From: CAZTQN01 sp964615765
Lineage (GTDB): Bacteria; Planctomycetota; Phycisphaerae; Phycisphaerales; UBA1924
Length of the DNA stretch: 64,000 nucleotides
Assembly: GCA_964615765.1 (NCBI GenBank)
Contig: CAZTQN010000021.1
Span: 1-64,000, forward strand
Direction: 5' to 3'
Under the pieces are notes generated by a model, which searched no databases, had not been told where the DNA came from, and was given only the letters and a program-made list of their open reading frames with translations. Each line of letters begins with the position of its first letter. Position 1 is the stretch's first letter. Made by a program: the position numbers and the translations under genes. Of this stretch, positions 9,054 through 17,081 are shown one piece after another.

Positions 9054-9091
9054 CCGATCCTCGTGCACTCCAAACATCCACCGCGACGCGT

Positions 9092-9640
9092 TCACCGCAC
9101 GCGCCACGTGTACCGCGGATAACTCGTCAGCCAAAACAGCCGCCCCGTCGCCACGTTCCCATCATCCACCAGCGCGTCGATCTTCTGAAACGTGCTCGAA
9201 GGCGACGGCGACTGCGTCACCGACACGCTCACCACCAACCCCGCCCCCGCCCCGCTGAACGGGCCCCACTCGTCGTAATCCCACATCCCCCCCACCGGCG
9301 GCGTGCGCGCAAACTCCGCCTGGTCCAGATACGGCTGCATCTGCGGCGGAAACTCCATGTCCTGCACGTTCGGCGCCGCATGGTCCTGGTTGTCGATCAT
9401 GTACAGATTGACCGCCCGCGTGAGCACCTTCCACGACGCCGCCGTCGCCGTCACACGGGCCCGCTCCGAATAATCCACGTACTTCGCGATCGCCACGCCC
9501 GACAACACCGCCAGCACGACGATGACCACGATCAACTCGATAAGCGTGAACGCGCGGCGAGTGCGCGCAGAATCAGCCGACCGCGTCCGCGCGCATCGTG
9601 ACCACCCGTCCCGCCGGTTGAACCAGCCACCACGCCACAT
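9092..9640 (-). CDS. Type II secretion/type IV pilus pseudopilin (array copy 2)
   Basis: 182 aa from the ATG at 9640; a TTG at 9670 would add ten residues. The prepilin signal RRAFTLIELIVV is present, here with Ala before the Phe instead of Gly, which is an allowed variation but may slow processing. KYVDYSERARV follows the helix, as in copy 3. The C-terminal part carries the shared ID.LVDDGNVATGRLFW motif and ends YTWRVR. The leader before the cleavage site is long (about 30 residues) and rich in Arg and Trp. It is part of the four-gene pseudopilin array. Confidence 0.82.
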   Translation of the reverse strand: MWRGGWFNRRDGWSRCARTRSADSARTRRAFTLIELIVVIVVLAVLSGVAIAKYVDYSERARVTATAASWKVLTRAVNLYMIDNQDHAAPNVQDMEFPPQMQPYLDQAEFARTPPVGGMWDYDEWGPFSGAGAGLVVSVSVTQSPSPSSTFQKIDALVDDGNVATGRLFWLTSYPRYTWRVR

Positions 9641-9749
9641 CACCCAATAAATCGAACGCCGGACGCCCAATCATGGGGGATTCTCGACACGAAACCGCGT
9701 TCACCGTCCCAAACCCGCACCACTGCGAAGAGCTATCGGACGCGCCTGT

Positions 9750-10295
9750 TCACCGCACGTACGCCCACCCGTACCACGTGTTGTCCCCGCTATAACTGAA
9801 GTTGCCGGTCGATGAGTTCCCGTCGTCGATCTTCTTGTCCACCTGCAGCATCACCGGGTCCGCGTCCCCCGCCGCCCCGAGCGGACGCCCCACCGAGAAC
9901 ACCAGCGCCTTCTGCCCGTTGAACGACGCGTGCGCCAAGTAGGGCGGGGGCGTGAAATACCCCAACTCCTCCACGCGGGAATCGTCGAACACCATCCCGT
10001 CCGCCATGCTCAAGAACGTCGCGTTGGTGTGCAGGTAGTACGGCGCGACGATCCCTTCCCCGTGCAGCATCGCGTAGTTCCGCCCGGCCGACTTGATCAC
10101 GTCGATCGTCCGCAGGATCGCCGACACCCGGGCCCGCTCGCTGTAATCCGTGTACTTCGTGACCGCCACGCCGGACAGGATCGCCAGCATGACGATGACC
10201 ACGATCAGTTCGATGAGCGTGAACGCGCGAGCCCGCGGCCGATGGAGCCCGCCCGAACGATCCTCAACGCCGCTGTACCACTCGAAGTGTTTCAT
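9750..10295 (-). CDS. Type II secretion/type IV pilus pseudopilin (array copy 3)
   Basis: 181 aa. The ATG at 10295 overlaps the stop of the upstream copy (ATGA), which decides the start and indicates translational coupling. The prepilin signal is RAFTLIELIVVIVMLAI, again with Ala before Phe. YTDYSERARVSAILR follows. The C-terminal domain has VDKKIDDGNSSTGNFSYSGDN and then WYGWAYVR. The rest of the soluble domain differs greatly from the other copies, as expected for paralogues that diverged after duplication. Confidence 0.85.
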   Translation of the reverse strand: MKHFEWYSGVEDRSGGLHRPRARAFTLIELIVVIVMLAILSGVAVTKYTDYSERARVSAILRTIDVIKSAGRNYAMLHGEGIVAPYYLHTNATFLSMADGMVFDDSRVEELGYFTPPPYLAHASFNGQKALVFSVGRPLGAAGDADPVMLQVDKKIDDGNSSTGNFSYSGDNTWYGWAYVR

Positions 10296-10828
10296 CGCGT
10301 AAGCGCCTGCACAGCCCACTTCTCGATCGGACCTTCCGGTTCATCAAACTCGATCGCGCCCCCGCTGGGCGAGCCGTCATCGAGATGCCGGTCGAGGGCC
10401 AACATCACCGGATCGCTCTGCTCACCGGCGCCCTCCGGACGCACGACCGTGACCTGAAACAACACGCGCTCGCCGGATTGCGGGTACAGCCGCGGCTGCT
10501 GAAACGCGTAACCGCTCCGCGCCAACGTCGACGCGTCCATCGGCAAATCGCCGACGACCGTCAGGAACGCCGCGTTCGACTCCAGTTCCACGACCCCGGA
10601 CAGCGATCCAACATGCGACATCGTGTAGTTGCGTGCGGAATACTTGATCGCGGCCAGGTCACGCATCAACGCCGAGATCCGCGCTCGCGTGCTGTAATCC
10701 GTGTACTGCGTGACCGCGACGCCGGACAGGATCGCCAGCACGACGATGACGACAATCAGCTCGATCAGCGTGAAACCGCGGGCCATCCGCCCGGTCGGCG
10801 TGCCGTGATTCGAGCGTGGCGTACCCAC
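10292..10828 (-). CDS. Type II secretion/type IV pilus pseudopilin (array copy 4, first in order of transcription)
   Basis: 178 aa from a GTG at 10828, or 164 aa from the ATG at 10786; neither has a clear SD. The prepilin signal MARGFTLIELIVV has the classical Gly-Phe site, and the helix continues through AILSGVAVTQYTDYSTRARI. The C-terminal block has LDRHLDDGSPSGGAIEFDE, a weaker form of the motif shared by the array. Its DNA around the signal peptide is very similar to that of copies 2 and 3, which speaks for tandem duplication. It probably heads the transcript of the array. Confidence 0.82.
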   Translation of the reverse strand: MGTPRSNHGTPTGRMARGFTLIELIVVIVVLAILSGVAVTQYTDYSTRARISALMRDLAAIKYSARNYTMSHVGSLSGVVELESNAAFLTVVGDLPMDASTLARSGYAFQQPRLYPQSGERVLFQVTVVRPEGAGEQSDPVMLALDRHLDDGSPSGGAIEFDEPEGPIEKWAVQALTR

Positions 10829-10905
10829 GCCGGTTCATCGGCCCGACGACAGTTAACCTGAACGGGCGGCGCTTCGCGACCGGCTCCCGCCCCGCCGGCC
10901 CGGCG

Positions 10906-12126
10906 TTATCGGCTCCGGCTCAGGTTCTCCCGCTCGATCATCAGCCCCAAGGTCCGCACGACAATGTCGACATCATCGTCGCTCAGGTCGCTGTAAAACG
11001 GCAGCGCGATCGTCCGCGAGCTCACGCTCTCCGCGATGGGGAAGTCGCCCGGCTTGAAGCCGAGCTCGCGGTAGAACGGCTGCAGGTGGATGCACGGGAA
11101 GTAGTCCTTCGCCCCGATGTCATGCCGCAGCAGGCCCGCGATGACCCGGTCCCGCTCTTCCCGCGTGTAGCTCGCCGCCAGGCGCACGACGAAGACGAAC
11201 CAGCTCATGTGGCTGTCCTCGAGCACCGTGGGCAAGATGAGATCCGGGCTGTGCAGGTCGAGCAGACGCTCCATGTACGCCTTGGCGACGTGCTCGCGCT
11301 TGGCGAGGATCTCGTCCAGCCGTCGCATCTGCCCGACACCCAGCGCGGCGTTCATCTCCGCAAGCCGGTAGTTGTACCCCAGCCGCTCGTGACTGAGCCA
11401 CGCCGTCCCGGGCGTCGCCCCGTGCGCGCCTCCCCCCGCCTCCGCGCCCCGCACCTCGGCCCCAGGGATCCCGCGCCCCTGGTTTCGCATCGAGCGGCAC
11501 AGGTCCGCCAGCCGCTTGTCGTCGGTCACGATCACCCCGCCCTCGCCCGTGGTGATCTGCTTGTTCGGATAGAACGCGAACACGCCGATCCGCCCGAACG
11601 CCCCCGCCTTCCGCCCGCGGTGCGACGATCCCAGCGCCTCGCAGCAGTCCTCGATCAGCGGGATCTCGTGCCGCTTGGCGATCGACTCGTACTCGTCCAT
11701 GTACGCCGGGTTGGCGAACGTCTCGACGCCCAGGATCGCCCGCGTCCGCGAAGTGATCGCGCTCTCGATCTTCTTCGGGTCCATGTTCAGCGTCTTCGGG
11801 CAGATGTCCACGAACACCGGCTTGGCGCCGACCATCAGGATCACGTTGCTGCTGGCGATGAAACTGAACGGCGTGGTGATCACCTCGTCGCCCGGCTTGA
11901 TCCCGAGCGCGAGCAGCGACAGGTGCAGCCCCGACGTCCCCGAGTTCACCGCCACCCCGTACCGCCGATCGCACCGGTTCGCGACCAGTTTCTCAAACTG
12001 CTCGACCATCGGCCCGATCGACAGCCGCCCCGATCGCAGCGACTGCACCACCAGGTCGATCTCCACATCGGTGATGTCCGGGCGCGACAGCGGGATCTCG
12101 TGCGGCTCGTGCGGCTGGGTGGGCAT
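10906..12126 (-). CDS. DegT/DnrJ/EryC1/StrS-family aminotransferase
   Basis: 406 aa, normal for the family. PLP-dependent enzymes of this group transfer an amino group from glutamate or glutamine to a keto-sugar, usually a nucleotide sugar for surface polysaccharides. Visible marks: NSGTSGLHLSLLALGIKPGDEV (61-82) for the cofactor phosphate, IEDCCEALGS with Asp160 to the pyridine nitrogen, and Lys189 in FYPNKQITTGEGG as the Schiff-base lysine. A loop at about 215-235 is rich in Gly and Ala (GAEVRGAEAGGGAHGA) and seems an insertion. No other sugar-nucleotide gene is next to it, so the substrate cannot be inferred. Confidence 0.9.
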   Translation of the reverse strand: MPTQPHEPHEIPLSRPDITDVEIDLVVQSLRSGRLSIGPMVEQFEKLVANRCDRRYGVAVNSGTSGLHLSLLALGIKPGDEVITTPFSFIASSNVILMVGAKPVFVDICPKTLNMDPKKIESAITSRTRAILGVETFANPAYMDEYESIAKRHEIPLIEDCCEALGSSHRGRKAGAFGRIGVFAFYPNKQITTGEGGVIVTDDKRLADLCRSMRNQGRGIPGAEVRGAEAGGGAHGATPGTAWLSHERLGYNYRLAEMNAALGVGQMRRLDEILAKREHVAKAYMERLLDLHSPDLILPTVLEDSHMSWFVFVVRLAASYTREERDRVIAGLLRHDIGAKDYFPCIHLQPFYRELGFKPGDFPIAESVSSRTIALPFYSDLSDDDVDIVVRTLGLMIERENLSRSR

Positions 12127-12201
12127 GCCCGCATTATCGGCGCGCTGCGGCGCATCCGGACACGCGCCGTGCGATCGCGCCCGCGTCCAAGTCCGGGCCC
12201 C

Positions 12202-13878
12202 TCACCCCGCCCGGCGCCCGCTCCGCATCGCCTGCGTCAGCACACGCACCACCGCGCCAACCGTCGCCGCCTCGCCCACCGGCGCGAACTCCAGCGGCGC
12301 GTCGGCGGCGATCTGCTTGCTGAGCCGCTGATGAGCCGTGATCACCGTCGAGTGGTTCGGCCGCCCGATCGCCCGCGCGATCTCGGGATAGCTCAGCGTC
12401 GTCAGTTCGCGGGCCAGGTGCGTGATGATCGCCCGGGCCAGCACGACGCGTTTGTGCCGCGTCTTGCCGCTCAGGTCGGCCTGCTCAACGCCCAGGACCT
12501 CGCACGTCCGCTGGATGATGGTGTCGACGCGGACCGGGCGAACGTCGCCGCCCGACTCGACCCCGCCCGGCTGCGTCTCGAGCGCCTGGGCCACGACCGC
12601 CGCGGTGATGCGCCCGCCCTCGTAAGGCGGCGCGCCGTTGGCACCGGCAAAGCCGTCGCTCCGCCCGCCGGCATGATGATGCGCGGCTCCGCTCCCCTGC
12701 CCGGGCCACAGCCGCTGCACCGCTTCCAGCCGCGTCATCAATCCTTCAATGTCCCGGATCGAGCACGCCGGCCCGCCCGGCAAGGCCGAGGTCCGCTCCA
12801 GCAGCGCCTGCAGGGCCCGCTCGTCCAGGCTCAGCCCGCGCAGCGCGGCCTGCGTCCGGATGATCCGCGACCGCAGCTCCGCGTCCGGCGCGCCAAGTCC
12901 CGCGACCATCCCCGACACGAACCGCGACACCAGCGCCGGCGAGAACTTCCCCAGTTCGTGCGGGTGCACGTCGCTCACCAGCGCGATCCGCGCCCCGGCC
13001 TTCTCCAGGTCGTCGAAGGTGTGCAGCAGTTCCTGCTGCGTCTGCTGCTTGCTGGCCAGGAAGTGCACGTCGTCGATGCACAAGAGGTCAAGCTTGCGGT
13101 ACGCGCGCCGGAATCGCTCCGGCCCGCTCACCCCGCCCGTCGTCCCCGCACGGAGCGCCTGCAGAAACTCGTTGACGAACTGCTCGCCGCTGGTCACGCG
13201 GACGTGCATGCCCGGGTGCCGCTCCTTGAAGCGGATGGCCAGCCCGTGCAGCAAGTGGGACTTGCCGACGCCGCACGGCCCGTGCACGAACAGCCGGCGA
13301 CACCCGGCCCCGTCGCGCCCGCCCCCGCTCATCGCCCCGCCGCCCTGCCCGAGCAGATCGTCCAGCCCCTCGGCCATCTGCACGGCGGCCCCGTACGCCA
13401 GCCGGTTCGACGCGCCGACGACAAACGACTCCAGCCGGTACCGCTCCCCGCCGGGCACGGAGCGATCGGTCGCCCGCCGCGTCACCGGCTCGCTCGCCGC
13501 CGCCAGCCGGCGCCCGGCGATCGCGCCCGAGCCAACAGTGCCCGACCCAGGAACTGCGTTCACACCGCCCGCATCATCGCCCGTGTGCGTGCCGCCCGCC
13601 GTCTCCGGCCCGCCCGCCTCGCCGCGCTTGCTGTCGACGTGCACACGGATCTGCACATCGTGCCCGAGCTCTTCCCGAGCCGCGCTCCGCAGCACATCAC
13701 CAAACCGCTTCTGCAGCAGCGACCCGGTCGAGCGGCTGGTCACCGTGACATCCAGGTGTCCTTCGCTGAGACGGATCTCGCTCGCCGAGCCGATCCACCG
13801 GTCGAAGCGGTCGCGCCCGACGGTGGAGATGAGGCGTTCGGCGATCCGGGCCGCGTGGTCCGGGGCACGCCGCGCCAT
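12202..13878 (-). CDS. dnaA: Chromosomal replication initiator DnaA (divergent)
   Basis: 558 aa from the ATG at 13878; an ATG at 13968 is the main alternative, and the frame stays open to 14511. Domain I begins at HAARIAERLISTVGRDRFDRW. Domain II is a long Gly/Ala/Thr-rich linker. Domain III has Walker A GPCGVGKSHLLHG (about 195-207), Walker B LLCIDDVHFLASK and the DnaA-type FVNEFLQALR. Domain IV has the helix-turn-helix block PEIARAIGRPNHSTVITAH; the canonical RDHTTV is here RPNHSTV, an unusual change in the base-contacting signature. Linkers with many Gly and Pro residues interrupt domain III near its end. It should bind DnaA boxes and open the origin. Confidence 0.88.
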   Translation of the reverse strand: MARRAPDHAARIAERLISTVGRDRFDRWIGSASEIRLSEGHLDVTVTSRSTGSLLQKRFGDVLRSAAREELGHDVQIRVHVDSKRGEAGGPETAGGTHTGDDAGGVNAVPGSGTVGSGAIAGRRLAAASEPVTRRATDRSVPGGERYRLESFVVGASNRLAYGAAVQMAEGLDDLLGQGGGAMSGGGRDGAGCRRLFVHGPCGVGKSHLLHGLAIRFKERHPGMHVRVTSGEQFVNEFLQALRAGTTGGVSGPERFRRAYRKLDLLCIDDVHFLASKQQTQQELLHTFDDLEKAGARIALVSDVHPHELGKFSPALVSRFVSGMVAGLGAPDAELRSRIIRTQAALRGLSLDERALQALLERTSALPGGPACSIRDIEGLMTRLEAVQRLWPGQGSGAAHHHAGGRSDGFAGANGAPPYEGGRITAAVVAQALETQPGGVESGGDVRPVRVDTIIQRTCEVLGVEQADLSGKTRHKRVVLARAIITHLARELTTLSYPEIARAIGRPNHSTVITAHQRLSKQIAADAPLEFAPVGEAATVGAVVRVLTQAMRSGRRAG

Positions 13879-14494
13879 GCGGACCGCCTTGGTCCGCGGG
13901 CCGTCGTCCCCGTCCGGGGCCAGCCGATCGCTCACACCCGAGTCCACGCCCGGGCGCGTCAAGACCATCGCCCCGCCGCGACGCTCACCCCCGACCCCGC
14001 CCGGAACGCCCCGCCCGAGGCTCGAACCCGTCGGTTGCGCGTCCTCCTCCGGGACGGTCACACCTCGATCCACTTCGAACGGCCAAGACGATTCGGGTGC
14101 GCAAGGGACGTCTCCGGCGTGACACGGTTTCACCGTCACACCTCTCCGGTTCATTGGACTTTGGTAGCCGCCTGCGCGGCCCACCCACGATTCGCCGACG
14201 GGAACCCGCCGGCACCTCCGGTCCGTCGCCAATGACTGCCGGCCTCCCCGCACGTTCGGGTCGAAATCGGAGTTTTTCACTCCTAAATCGCCCAAGAACG
14301 GCTCAAGAACCCGCAAGCCGAAGTTCGTCCTGAACTGCCCAAACAGCGTAGCGACGCGGTTCGGCAGGCTCAATGGCGGACGCGCAGGAAAATCCGGTCC
14401 ACACCCACTGACCCGCGTCCGATCCCCGGAAAAACAGGGCCAAAATAACTTACGCACCGTGTCGCCCGCCCTGCGGACGATCTGTGGACAACCT
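13879..14494. other. Gap upstream of dnaA, AT-richer, candidate origin or dnaA control region
   Basis: There is no convincing gene here, although the dnaA frame is open through it. From about 14250 to 14470 the sequence is visibly poorer in GC than its surroundings, with short A and T runs (TTTTTCACTCCTAAATCG, AAAAACAGGGCCAAAATAAC). One DnaA-box-like nonamer lies at the far end. The position next to dnaA is typical of bacterial origins, but one box is not enough to call oriC. Confidence 0.4.
14483..14491 (-). promoter_or_regulatory. DnaA-box-like nonamer
   Basis: TGTGGACAA on the plus strand reads TTGTCCACA on the minus strand. This is one base from the E. coli consensus TTATCCACA and equals the form preferred by high-GC actinobacteria. 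It lies between dnaA and the acetyltransferase gene. A second, much weaker CCACA-containing site is at about 14396-14404. It may serve dnaA autoregulation or an origin. Confidence 0.4.
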
Positions 14495-15670
14495 TTACGC
14501 TTCCTGCACACTCACGCGCCGCACCAGCGGCAACCGCGTGGCGAACCGCTGGAAACCCAGTCGCCGGTACAGCCGCACCGCCGCCGGGTTGCGCGTGTCC
14601 ACCGCGCACGTCACCCCGCCGCTCCCCGCAAACGGCTCCGCGTCTTCCCGGAGCGAACCCCCGCGCAGCCGGTCCGGACCGGGCACACTCCCAAGCCCAG
14701 CCCGGAAGCCCAGGTGGGCCACTTGCTCCAACCCCCACGCCAACAGGGCTTTGCCGATCCCGCGCCCACGCACCCCCGGATCCAGGCCCATGTACACCAA
14801 CTCGACCGAGTCCTGCTCCGGGCAGCGGGAGAAGAGCATGCAGCCGCGTGGCTCGTCGCCTTCCAGCAGCACCCACCAACTCCGGGGGTCATAGACGCCG
14901 ACGGAGCGGTGCGACTTGAGCACGTCCTGCACGGCCCGCAGGCCGCAGAGCTCCGGGCAGTCGCGGGTCTCGATGTAGCTGCGTTCCAGCGCCTCGGCGA
15001 GCGCGTCCTGGGCCGCGTCGGCGCCCAGCCGGGCGGCCAGCGCGTCGTAAGCCTCCACCCGTAAGGGGCCGGTGGGCGAGGTCGGGCCAAGGTCGGGGGC
15101 GGCGGGCGGCGGGGCCGTCGGCGCACGCAGCGGACGCCGCATGTACGCCAAGTCGCCCAGCTGCTGGAACCCGGAATCGCGGAGAGCCGCGGCGTGCTCG
15201 CGCTGCTCGGGCTCCAGCAGCGCCTGCGCGAGCACCACCTCGCCCGGCGTGCGCGTTGCGAGCAGGTGGCACAGGTGTTCGACACAGGCCACGCGGCGGG
15301 CGTGGTCTTGGGCCGTCGCGGGGGCGGCCCGGGACAGGCCGGCGGCGAACCAGGCCGCGTGCCGCCGGGCCGGGCCGGAGACGAACACCATCGCCGTTCG
15401 CCCCGCGCCGATGATGCCCAAGGCAACCTCGAGAACGTTGACGCCCGTGGGGTCGAGCACGGCGACCATCGCCGAGAGATCGATCCGCAGCGTCTGGGCC
15501 GACTCAAGGAACCGGCGTCCGGCGTCGAGCGGATCATCGGCGTGGTCGCCGACCAGCCGGGACGCCGCGGCCAACCGCATCTCGGGCCCGACCAGCACCG
15601 GCGTGCACGCGCGCGACGGCTCGGGCGTTTGGCCCGAAGCGTTGCTGTCGGCGGTGGGTCGCGCGGGCAT
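14495..15670 (-). CDS. GNAT-family N-acetyltransferase, probable two-domain
   Basis: 391 aa from the ATG at 15670. The C-terminal half is a clear GNAT domain: VELVYMGLDPGVRGRGIGKALL (acetyl-CoA pyrophosphate loop R/Q-x-x-G-x-G/A near 296-302) and, at the end, VDTRNPAAVRLYRRLGFQRF. The N-terminal half is less conserved but has the same order of elements and may be a degenerate GNAT domain, as in mycothiol-synthase-like proteins. The substrate is unknown. It is divergent from the next gene, with a likely shared promoter region of about 170 bases. Confidence 0.78.
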   Translation of the reverse strand: MPARPTADSNASGQTPEPSRACTPVLVGPEMRLAAASRLVGDHADDPLDAGRRFLESAQTLRIDLSAMVAVLDPTGVNVLEVALGIIGAGRTAMVFVSGPARRHAAWFAAGLSRAAPATAQDHARRVACVEHLCHLLATRTPGEVVLAQALLEPEQREHAAALRDSGFQQLGDLAYMRRPLRAPTAPPPAAPDLGPTSPTGPLRVEAYDALAARLGADAAQDALAEALERSYIETRDCPELCGLRAVQDVLKSHRSVGVYDPRSWWVLLEGDEPRGCMLFSRCPEQDSVELVYMGLDPGVRGRGIGKALLAWGLEQVAHLGFRAGLGSVPGPDRLRGGSLREDAEPFAGSGGVTCAVDTRNPAAVRLYRRLGFQRFATRLPLVRRVSVQEA

Positions 15671-15759
15671 GGTGGGATTGACGGGCGGAGGAGCGGTGCG
15701 GTGAAATCGGTCGCCTGAGCGGCGGTGCGGTCGGTCGGTCAGGACGGGCGCCGCCGGGC

Positions 15760-15789
15760 TTGTGACACGCGGCGGGCGGGTGATAGACT
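15760..15789 (+). promoter_or_regulatory. Possible sigma-70-type promoter
   Basis: TTGTGA (15760-15765) and TAGACT (15784-15789) are separated by 18 bases, about 50 bases before the likely start of the plus-strand gene at 15839. The region lies between divergent genes, where a promoter is expected. The match is only moderate. Confidence 0.3.
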
Positions 15790-15838
15790 TGGCCCCTTCA
15801 CACCCCCCCCAATTAAACTCTTGGTCTCGGAGATGGGC

Positions 15839-16624
15839 ATGCAGCGAATCGATCAGCCGAGCAGCGAACCCGTCACCGGCAGCGCCGGCGCAGCGGCCGA
15901 CCGGGCCGCCGCCTGCGAGTGTATCGGCACCCCTTGTAAGGGCGGCATGAATGACCGCTCCCACACCACCCCCTCTACCCCCCCCACCCCCCGCGGCCGG
16001 GCTCGGCGGTGGCTGAGCATGACGCTCTCGGCCGGCATGGCCCTGGGCCTGACGGGCGCCGTCGTCTCGATGATGGGCATGGCCCCCGAGCCGGACGTCG
16101 TCCCCCAGCGCTGGGAACTCCAGTTCGATCCGGGTCAGCTCCGCGTGACGACGGTCGACGTGCCGCAGGTCGGGCGCCGGCCGTTTGTGTGGATGACCTA
16201 CGAGGTCACCAACACCTCCGGGCAGGACGTCTTCTTTGCGCCGCAGTTCGACCTGTCGGACGGGGAGGGGAACGTGATGCGGTCCGGGCGCGACGTGCCG
16301 GCCGCCGTCACCACCAAGATCCTCGAATCCACCGGCGACCAGTTCACCCAGGACCAGGTGCAGATCATCGGGGACATCCTGCAGGGCCCGCAGCACGCCA
16401 AGCGCGGCGTGGTTATCTGGCCGCTGAAGGACCTCGACCCGACCGAGATCGTCATCTACGCCGGCGGGTTGAGCGGCGAGTCCAAGTCGGTCATCGCCCC
16501 CAGCGGCAAGGCCCGGTACGTGGTCCGCAAGACGGTGCGCCTGGCGTATCAGACGCCCGGTCGGATTGACCCGACGCGGGAGACGACGCTGCCGCTGGCC
16601 GAGCGCACGTGGATCATGCGCTGA
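15839..16624 (+). CDS. Membrane-anchored protein of unknown function
   Basis: 261 aa from the ATG at 15839, with GGAG (15829-15832) six bases upstream; an ATG at 15833 is nearly equivalent. Residues 1-55 are polar and rich in Pro, Thr and Arg. One hydrophobic segment follows (LSMTLSAGMALGLTGAVVSMMG), so the protein is likely anchored in the inner membrane with the remainder outside. The soluble part (RWELQFDPGQLRVTTVDV... YEVTNTSGQDVFFAPQFDLSDGEG) looks like an all-beta, immunoglobulin-like domain. No catalytic motif or known family was recognised. It stands alone between a divergent GNAT gene and the prepilin-type gene downstream. Confidence 0.65.
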   Translation: MQRIDQPSSEPVTGSAGAAADRAAACECIGTPCKGGMNDRSHTTPSTPPTPRGRARRWLSMTLSAGMALGLTGAVVSMMGMAPEPDVVPQRWELQFDPGQLRVTTVDVPQVGRRPFVWMTYEVTNTSGQDVFFAPQFDLSDGEGNVMRSGRDVPAAVTTKILESTGDQFTQDQVQIIGDILQGPQHAKRGVVIWPLKDLDPTEIVIYAGGLSGESKSVIAPSGKARYVVRKTVRLAYQTPGRIDPTRETTLPLAERTWIMR

Positions 16625-17081
16625 GCCGATCGGTCCTTTGAAGAGGTATGAGGGTGTGCGCCGTTGCGGGCATGCCGCGCGGGTGGTCCAGCGCGCCGGT
16701 CAACGGACCTAGCCGCACCGGACGGAGCGCCCGCCCGCCGGGGTTCCCACGCGCCGTCCGCTGGTTACAGAGCCGGCGTCATGACACAATCTGAACATTG
16801 TTCGCACGGACGGAGGTCGGATTGTCGAGTATGCACGATCTTGAGAATATCTTAACAATCTGCACCACCTGAGGGCGTTCACGGTGGTGAACATCGGTTC
16901 GCCGCCCGATTCTGAACGCAATCTTCACACCAGCGCAGATGCCAACGCAAATCTCGCCGCTATTCTGAAATGGTCAGAGTCGCAGCGGTCTTGTGAGCGT
17001 TGACCGAGCAGACCGCCTGAACATTTCAGTCCCGGCCGAGCGACCAACTCGCTCGGCCCCAACGATTCTTAGGAGTTCGCC
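16625..17081. other. 457-base intergenic leader with repeated CTGAA motifs and inverted repeats
   Basis: There is no credible gene. The second half is AT-richer than its surroundings. It has a perfect inverted repeat GAACA-T-TGTTC (16793-16803), four CTGAA motifs at 16791, 16912, 16965 and 17017 (the last forming CTGAA-CAT-TTCAG), and a hairpin with 7-base arms GCGGTCT/AGACCGC (16985-16991 and 17010-17016). These lie directly before the SD of the prepilin-type gene and look like an operator and leader region for it. Confidence 0.5.

Noticed and set aside
10816..14235. Plus-strand open frame of over 1100 codons opposite the aminotransferase and dnaA genes
   Set aside because: It is composed of His, Arg, Pro and Leu in the pattern of a reverse-complement shadow; dnaA motifs are intact on the other strand.
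15809..15838. Start of the membrane protein gene at 15725 instead of 15839
   Set aside because: The extra sequence is Arg-rich, crosses the promoter-like site and is not followed by any SD advantage.
16793..16803. GAAC-ATT-GTTC as a LexA (SOS) box
   Set aside because: The Gram-positive type needs four bases between GAAC and GTTC and the E. coli type needs CTG-N10-CAG; neither spacing is met, though the inverted repeat itself is real.
16893..16910. ATCGG/CCGAT stem with TTCG loop, resembling a tRNA T-arm
   Set aside because: The loop has eight bases and does not fit TTCRANY, and no acceptor, D or anticodon arm can be built around it.
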